Part shown: in pieces, positions 57,092 to 64,000 of the stretch
Numbering within the stretch: the first letter of the stretch is position 1
Layout of the letters: each line of letters opens with the position of its first letter
DNA from: Astragalus membranaceus
Taxonomy: Eukaryota; Streptophyta; Magnoliopsida; Fabales; Fabaceae
Direction of reading: 5' to 3'
Assembly (NCBI GenBank): GCA_039519185.1
Contig: JAZGSX010000023.1
Coordinates: 310,001-374,000, forward strand
DNA: 64,000 nucleotides
Translations under genes and position numbers: made by a program
The notes under the pieces: model-generated
Databases searched by the model: none
Told to the model about the DNA's origin: nothing
Seen by the model: only the letters and a program-made list of their open reading frames with translations

Positions 57092-60000
57092 ATGGCCAGA
57101 AGAGGTAGAGGCGTTCCTCCTCTTGTTGATCCGAATTTTGAGTGGATGCAGAATGTGATTGAGAACCAACAGAAAATGATGCAAGACATGATGCTTATGC
57201 ATCAGCAGCAACAAATCCAACAGCAAAATGCTCAGCAGCATCAAGCTCCGGAGCCACAAGTGAACCCAAGGAGAATTTTTACCGAATTCCTGAAAATGAA
57301 GCCCTCGGAGTTTAGAGGTGGGCCGGATGTCATGAGAGCACAACATTGGCTAGATGACATTGAAAAGATCTTTCTAACAATGCAAGTGACCGATGAAGAT
57401 AGGTTGAGGTTGGCATCCCATATGTTGAAGGGAGAGGCCAATAACTGGTGGACAAATGCTAGGGCCATGATGGAGACAATGGGAACTCCCCCGACTTGGG
57501 AAAATTTCCGAACATCATTTCTGGAACAATTCTTCCCCACGGCTATGAGGTTTGATAAGGAAAATGAGTTCTTAGCTCTCACACAAGGAGGCTTGACCGT
57601 GGGCCAATACACAGCTAAATTTGAGGAGTTGTATCAATTCTTCGGTTTAGCTGGATACGCCCCCAATGACCGATGGAAAACTGACAGGTACAAATATGGG
57701 TTGAGGGAGGATATTGCTCAGAGTCTTAGTTCATTTCCGAAGACCAACTATGCAGCCATGGTTCAACAAACTTATATTGCCTAAAGCGATTTGGCAAGAT
57801 TGTATGCAAGTAGGAAGGCATTCCATCAGAGTAAGAGGAACACTTGGCCATCTAGTTCTCAGATGGGTCCCAAGCATGACTCAGGCAAGAGTGGTAATTA
57901 TAAAGGGAAACAGGTGCAAACGATCGACCAAACGAGGTTTAAAAATTGTCATAAGTGCGGAAGGCATCACCGAGGTGAGTGTCAACTAAGACATACTCGG
58001 TGCTATCATTGTAATGAAGAGGGCCACTATGCAAATGAGTGCCCAGCAAAGAGGAACATTCAAAGAGCACCAAATGCACCTAGTCAGGGGCGGATCAACA
58101 CATTGGATGCTCGAACCATCACTCCTACTGATAATCTTCTGAGGGGTACGGGATCTCTTTTTAATAATTCAGTCAATATTTTATATGATTCCGGTGCAAC
58201 TCACTGTTTTATCTCGCAAGCATGTGTGGATCGGTTGGGACTAGCATTGTCTGAGCTATCCGAACCGATAACTATTTTAACTGCTGCCAAGGGTCGTGTT
58301 CAGACCCAATCATTATGTGAAAATTGCCTACTTGACATAGGCGACAGACAGTTTGTTGTGAAATTTATTTGCTTGCCTATGAGGAGCATGGACATTGTTC
58401 TGGGTATGAATTGGATGGCTGAAAATCATGTGACAATCAACTGTGCCGATCGAACTATTAGCTTCGCCTCCGAATCCGTAGGATTGACACAGGCAGATTC
58501 TGAAGCGACGATCTCTTACACCGAAGCAAGCCACTCATTATTCCAAGGTGCGGAAGCTATTCTTATTATGTTGTCTGCATCTACTGAAATAGGTTTAGAC
58601 TTGTCATCTGTGCAAGTGGTAAATGAATTTCTAGATGTCTTTCCAGAAGAAGTTTCATCCCTACCTCCTGACCGAGAGGTAGAATTCTCAATAGAATTGA
58701 TTCCTGGTGCGGGATCAATATCTATTGCTCCTTATAGGATGTCTCCTTTGGAATTGAAGGAATTGAAGTCCCAACTTGAAGAATTAATATCAAAGAGGTT
58801 CATCCGACCGAGTGCCTCTCCATGGGGTGCTCCGGTGTTGCTAGTTAAGAAGAAAGACGGGAGCATGAGATTGTGTATTGACTACCGTCAACTCAACAAG
58901 GTGACGATTAAGAACAAATATCCATTGCCAAAGATAGACGATTTGCTTGACCAACTTCAGGGTGCCGTGGTATTTTCAAAAATTGATCTGAGGTCGGGCT
59001 ATCATCAAATAAAGGTACGGGCCTTAGATATTCCGAAGACAGCTTTCCGTACTAGGTATGGACATTACGAGTTCGTAGTAATGCCCTTCGGTTTGACTAA
59101 TGCTCCAGCGGTATTCATGGATTACATGAACCGAGTGTTTCACACGTACCTTGATCAGTTTGTAGTAGTTTTTATTGATGATATCTTGGTGTACTCTAAG
59201 ACCATTGAGGACCATGTTCAACATCTCCGCATTGTTCTGAACGTATTCCGAGAAAAGAAATTGTATGCCAAGCCGTCGAAGTGTGACTTCTGGATGCCGG
59301 AAGTGAAGTTTTTGGGACACGTGATTTCCCAATCGGGAGTTGCGGTGGATCCCAGTAAAGTAGAAGCGGTGTTGAACTGGGAACGACCAACATCTGTCAC
59401 CGAAATAAGAAGTTTCTTGGGTCTAGCTGGTTACTACAGGAGGTTTATTCAAGGTTTTTCACAATTGGTTCTTCCACTTACTCGGTTGACTCGTAAGGCC
59501 CAGCCGTTTATATGGAATGCCGATTGTGAGGAATGTTTTCAAGAGTTGAAGGTTAGGTTGACTTCTGCTCCAATCCTAATTCTTCCAGATCCATCATTGG
59601 AATTCCAAATTTACAGCGATGCTTCTGGAAAGGGTTTGGGATGTGTTCTCATGCAGAACCAACAAGTGGTAGCTTATGCATCCAGGTAATTGAAGACTCA
59701 TGAGGAGTCCTATAGAGACCTAAACTTGAATGCAAGATCAAGAAAGGACAGGTAAGTGTTGAGCCATATGAGGATCTCTAGTTCATTAAGAGAGTCTATT
59801 CGCATAGCACAGGATGTTGACGTGAAGCTACAATCACAAAAAGTGTTGCCAGACTTTACCGAAGATAGTGATGGGGTTATTTGTTTTAACGGTAGGATCT
59901 GTGTACCCGATAATGAAGATATTAAAAAGCAAGTGCTAGAGGAAGCACACCGAAGTTTATTTTCTGTACATCCTGGATCCACCAAGATGTATAGAGATTT

Positions 60001-61195
60001 AAAGCAGATGTATTGGTGGCATGGAATGAAGTTAGAGATTGCTGAGTTTGTATCTCAATGCTTAACTTGCCAAAGAGTTAAGATCTAACATCAGAAGCCC
60101 GCTGGTCTGTTACGGCCACTGGACGTGCCAGTGTGGAAGTGGGAAGACATTTCCATGGATTTTGTAATGGCATTGCCAAGGTCTCAAGCCGGTAACGACT
60201 CCATTTGGGTAGTTGTGGATCGGTTAACTAAATCAGCTCATTTTATTCCAGTTCGTTTGAGCAGTAAGGTATCCAAGTTAGCTGACGTGTATTTGAAGAA
60301 CATAGTAAGGTTACATGGGGTTCCTACCAGTATAGTGTCGGATCGAGATCCGAAATTCACTTCTCGATTTTGGAAAGCTCTGAATGAAGCATTGGGAACT
60401 AAAGTACTACTTAGTACCGCTTATCACCCGCAGACAGATGGTCAGACCGAGAGAACTATCCAGACATTGGAAGATATGCTTAGGGCTTCGGTACTTGATA
60501 ACGGAAAGAAATGGGAGGATCATCTTCCATTGGTGGAATTCTCATATAACAACAGTTATCATTCCAGTATCAGAATGGCACCTTTTGAAGCCTTGTATGG
60601 TAGAAAATGTAGAACTCCATTGTGTTGGTGGGAAGTCGGTGAGAACCGATTGTTAGGATCTGAGATGATTCATGACACTACTGAGAAGATCCGGTTAATC
60701 AGAGAAAGAATGAAAGCTGCCCAGAGCAGGCAAAAGAGCTATGCTGATAAAAGAAGAAGGCCGCCAGAATTTAAGTCGGGCGATCATGTGTTTTTGATAT
60801 TATCACCAACAATTGGCACAGGTAGGGCATTACGGGTGAAGAAACTCAGTCCTTGGTATATTGGACCCTTCCAGATTATCGAGCGAATTGGGCCTCTTGC
60901 ATACCGTATTGCTTTGTCTCCACCATTGTCAAATCTGCAAGATGTATTCCATGTGTCTCAGTTGCAGAAGTACATTCCCGATCCAAGTCAACCGTTAGAT
61001 TTTGAAACGATTGACCTTCGGCCGGACTTGTCCTTCCAACCTAATCCGAATTACATCATGGAACGTGGCGAGAGGACGCTACGGACAAAGTCAATTCCCA
61101 TTGTCAAGGTGGTTTGGGATGGTTTTTCCGCCGAGGAAGCTACTTGGGAGTTGGAGGACGATATGCGGACTCGGTATCCGTATTTGTTCTCTTGA
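57092..61195 (+). pseudogene. Gag-Pol with three in-frame stops and an RNase H deletion
   Basis: It starts MARRGRGVPP (57092); the open frame reaches back to 57035. Gag is followed by a TAA at 57782-57784. Zinc knuckles (about 57946-58035), protease D-S-G near 58190, and RT with intact F-I-D-D (about 59173) lead to a TAA at 59687-59689, where relatives have a Gln codon after A-S-R. Soon after, about 100 codons are missing (around 59710), removing most of RNase H including its later catalytic residues. Integrase continues with its zinc finger, a TAA at 60086-60088, then catalytic D, D, E (60158, about 60346, about 60450). A chromodomain-like tail ends with a TGA at 61195. All pieces stay in one frame. 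Dead as a polyprotein. Confidence 0.93.
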
Positions 61196-61245
61196 GGTAT
61201 GTTGTGTCTAATTTTGAGGACAAAATTCTTTCAAGTTGGGGAGAA
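61196..61245 (+). promoter_or_regulatory. 3' untranslated end and polypurine tract
   Basis: TTTTGAGGACAAAATTC, then CAAGTTGGGGAGAA directly before TGTAACATCC. The same layout precedes the 3' LTR in the nested element. Confidence 0.7.
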
Positions 61246-63337
61246 TGTAACATCCTCAAAATAATTAATCGAATTATTTGGATGTTAACCCAATTGAATT
61301 AATTTGGGACTTAATTGGTAAAATTATTGAGTGCTAAAATTAATTATTGGCTGTCATAGGATCGTTAACAGAATAATACGGATCAAGGAAGTTTTGGAAT
61401 CGAAATAATGAATTAAGATCAATATGGTAATTGGACCACGCTACCACTTATGTATTAATTAAATATGTGTGTGTGTGTTGAAAGAAAGAAAAGAAAGGAA
61501 TGCGTGAAGAGAGGATAAAAGAAGCAGAGAAGAGAAGAGAAAGGAGAGAAGGAAAGAAGAAGAAAGAAGAAGAGATTGTGGGAGCATCACTCATCCCCAA
61601 GGTCCCAAATTCCATCACCATCTTCATCTCATCCTTCTCATCAAAACCCATAGCTTTGGTAAGCTTCTCCTCCATTTTTCCCCTTTTTGTGACCCACGAA
61701 TTTCTAGGGTTTTAGTGAGGGATTGGTTGAAATTATGGGTTGTGTGATGAAATTGATGATGAAATCATGTTTAGGATCGAAGCCAAGGAAGGTGAAACGC
61801 GTTTGGAAGCTCGAATTCATATTGAAAGCGGATTGGTGATTTTCGGTTCGCGTTTGAGGATTTTGAAGTCTCGACAATATCGGCTCTCGCGTCAAGGGTG
61901 AGTTTTACTCACGCTTAGGATGTTTTTGTGTCTCGATAAATTTTATGTGATGTGATTTCGAAAGCTTTTGACTTGAAAACCGCTATTTGGAAAAATATGT
62001 CGTTTTCGATAAAAATTCGTTTCGATTGAGTTTTTGATTGAATTGGTTGATTGTGTGGTATTGGTTGGGTTTGTTTTGCTGGTTGTTATATCTGTTTTCA
62101 GTCGGAACGAGAATCGGAATTGAGCGGAATAGCGAATTTCGCAAGAGAACGGAAAAACTGCACTTTTCTGCAGAGGGTCGCGTCGCGACCCTTTCCCATC
62201 GCGTCGCGACCTGGCCCAGTTTCATCACGCAAAAAGTTTCTGTCGTTTTTCGCGTCGCGACGGTAGCAATTCGCGTCGCGACGATTTGCAGATTTTTAGC
62301 AACTATACACTGTTTTTGTTTTCGCGATATCTTTTGATCCGGGAACCCGATTGAGGTGTTCTAAGATGCGTTGAAAAGCTTATTCAGAGGCCTAACTGAA
62401 TATTCTATTTTTAAGGTAAAACTGAACTATTTTGGAGTTGTAAATTGTGTTCGAAAATCGGTAAATTAGTACCCGAAAGAGAACTTAATCTTTTCTTAAT
62501 CGAAACTGAATGTTCAAGTATTGGTATGAGTGTAAACGGACCTTGAGTTCATATGATTGTAGATATATGTTTATATATCGAGTTGGGTGACGACCCATGT
62601 GTAACATACTAGGCAGGGCAGTCATGATCCCTTACCCTAGGCTCCATGCCAATAGGAGAATGTACTATTGGTAGGGGGGTTCACCGGGAGTAGCGGTTAT
62701 GCAGTCGGTGTTATGTTAAATTAATTGTTGTGCGGTTCATCGGGAGTAGCGGTTACGCAGTCGGTGTCGTACTAAGTTATAGCAAATTCCCCGGGAGTAG
62801 CGGTTACGCAGTCGGTGGAATGCTATGTGTAAAATAACGCGGTTCATCGGGAGTAGCGGTTACGCAGTCGGTGCCGTGTTGAGTTAAAAATGTTTTAAAC
62901 TAGTACCGAGAGAGCTAGTAGGGGTTACGGTAGAACTCACTGAGATTGTATCTCACTGTTTATATGTTGTTGTTTTACAGAGACACAGGGGCAGCGGAAA
63001 TCCAAGAGACACGAGTAGGTTGGGCTCGGGCGACTACTGATGACTTAGCGTCTATGCTTAAGTTATTTTTACTTCCCTTTTGGCTGTCTATGTATAACAA
63101 CACTATGTCCTCAGTATTAGGTTTTCTTCCGCTTTCTTGTATGATGATAAATACCATAGTTGCTGACAGTTTATGGTCTGAGTACCGTATGGTCTTATGT
63201 TTGTATAAGACAGTTATGTTATATTTCAGCAAAAATTTTATAGTGGTATTCAGTGTCTGAGCAGGAAATATTATCTCTGATGTATGTTTAATGTGCACTT
63301 GGGTGTTTTTAACTAATAAAAATACCGGGGTGTTACA
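61246..63337 (+). mobile_element. 3' LTR, of a different type in its 5' half
   Basis: 2092 bp, TGTAACATCCTC...GGGGTGTTACA. The first 1054 bp have no match in the 5' LTR. They contain a GA-rich stretch (61480-61575) and a GCGTCGCGACC array (62175-62285). From 62300 it matches 55921-56957. Confidence 0.9.
62175..62285 (+). repeat. GCGTCGCGACC inverted-repeat motif cluster in the LTR
   Basis: Four copies around GTCGCGTCGCGACC, TCGCGTCGCGACC, TCGCGTCGCGACG and TCGCGTCGCGACG. Each is an inverted repeat with up to 8-bp arms around one T, and very CpG-rich. Confidence 0.88.
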
Positions 63338-64000
63338 CTCACCTTCAAGCTCCAAGCATAGAAATGGAGATATGACCCTTGCATGTCTTGGTTAGAACCC
63401 ATTATTCAGTACCAAGGCTCACCTTCAAGCCACAGTTGCTGTTTGAAGTTGTTTGGGTAGCTAGGATTCGGAATCAGCTGCTGTCCAAGCGATTTGGAGT
63501 AGCTAAGTTCGTTGTTGGAGTGAATTCGAAGAGAGTTCGTGGTTATCGGAGCGGTTGAGTTCTCGGAGTCTCGGTGTTTGCGTGAATTTCATCACGATAG
63601 GTGAGTTCTATTACTCGCTTAGGGAATGTGCGTATTTTTGGAGTCTTCACCTTTTCGAAAATCGCTTTTCTAAAAACTGTGACTGTTAATAACAAGTTAT
63701 GTGTATGATTGCTGAAATGTGCTGAATTGAATGGTATATGCATGCTGTACTATATTGCTATAATATATTGTTCTAATGCGTGTTTAAGTTTGGGTCTCGA
63801 TCGGAAGGGATTTTGGAATCGAAACGGAATGGAAAAACTCATGAAAAGTCTATTTCTGGAAAACTGATAGAGACGCACGGATCGTGTGCCTATGAGCACG
63901 GGTCGTGCGCCCCCATCTGATGCTACACGAACTGATTTTTAAAATACACACGGATCGTGCGCCTACACGAACGGGTCGTGTGTATCTTCCTGGAACTTTA
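63338..64000 (+). mobile_element. Partial LTR of the 54361 family, running off the window
   Basis: It starts at CTCACCTTCAAGCTCC, which corresponds to about 54819 in the 54361 LTR, and follows that LTR closely (about 97 percent by eye) to the window end. The beginning of the CGCACGG/GGTCGTGCG array is included (from about 63870). The missing first 460 bp of this LTR are not found on the left side of the adjoining element. Confidence 0.88.

Larger units (their letters stand above)
54361..63337 (+). mobile_element. Decayed Tekay-type element with mismatched LTRs
   Basis: Order: LTR (54361-56957), primer site, broken gag-pol (57092-61195), purine tract, different LTR (61246-63337). The internal region is the same subfamily as the nested intact element. 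The flanks (GTTGG left, CTCAC right) do not form a duplication. The left flank is the primer stub of another element; the right flank is an LTR of the 54361 family starting in its middle. Confidence 0.85.

Noticed and set aside
61500..61715. Lys/Glu-rich 71-codon frame
   Set aside because: Translation of a GA-rich stretch in the LTR; such stretches recur in other LTRs (29935-30025) without a common protein.

Overview
The window is a nest of plant LTR retrotransposons of the Ty3/gypsy superfamily. It sits in and beside a tandem satellite array. I see no ordinary host gene, no rRNA and no functional tRNA gene. The element types (Tekay/Del-type chromoviruses and a Tat-lineage element with a second, archaeal-type RNase H), the TGTAAC...GTTACA LTR ends and the initiator-Met primer sites point to a flowering plant nuclear genome. 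The Gag and RT wording resembles papilionoid legume elements; that last step is from memory and only moderately secure.

Layout. (a) 1-1735: 3' part of a gypsy LTR, joined to a piece of gypsy reverse transcriptase. (b) 1736-43652: a satellite built from about 10-bp subunits. It is cut into four segments (1736-2979, 24275-24531, 27614-29431, 39348-43652) by later insertions. The first insertion is a minus-strand Tat element (2980-24274, near-matching 5-bp target duplication) that lacks gag. Its 5' LTR holds a complete, apparently very young minus-strand Tekay element (13796-23061) with LTRs that look identical, a CCCCC target duplication and an unbroken gag-pol frame. The second is a minus-strand solo LTR (24532-27613, TTTCG duplication) with an internal 161-bp tandem repeat. 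The third is a Tekay unit LTR-gag-pol-LTR (29693-39347) preceded by the 3' tail of another copy. Its long frame is open, but the RT active-site pair reads E-D instead of D-D.

(c) 43653-51405: a plus-strand Tekay fragment (LTR, gag, protease, start of RT) ends at a 319-bp perfect-symmetry fold-back carrying tRNA-like pol III boxes. A minus-strand LTR with a short internal remnant follows. (d) 51406-54360: a plus-strand LTR with its primer site. (e) 54361-63337: a decayed plus-strand Tekay element. Its two LTRs share only their 3' halves, so at least one is recombinant; its gag-pol has three in-frame stops and an internal deletion removing most of RNase H. (f) 63338-64000: part of another LTR of the same family, running off the window.

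The coding parts work only within each element: Gag (particle and RNA binding), protease, RT/RNase H and integrase with a C-terminal chromodomain-like tail. Only the nested element 13796-23061 looks able to supply all of them. Recurrent themes are short CpG-rich inverted-repeat motifs amplified inside LTRs, LTR exchange, and a satellite whose periodicity and palindromes look structured.
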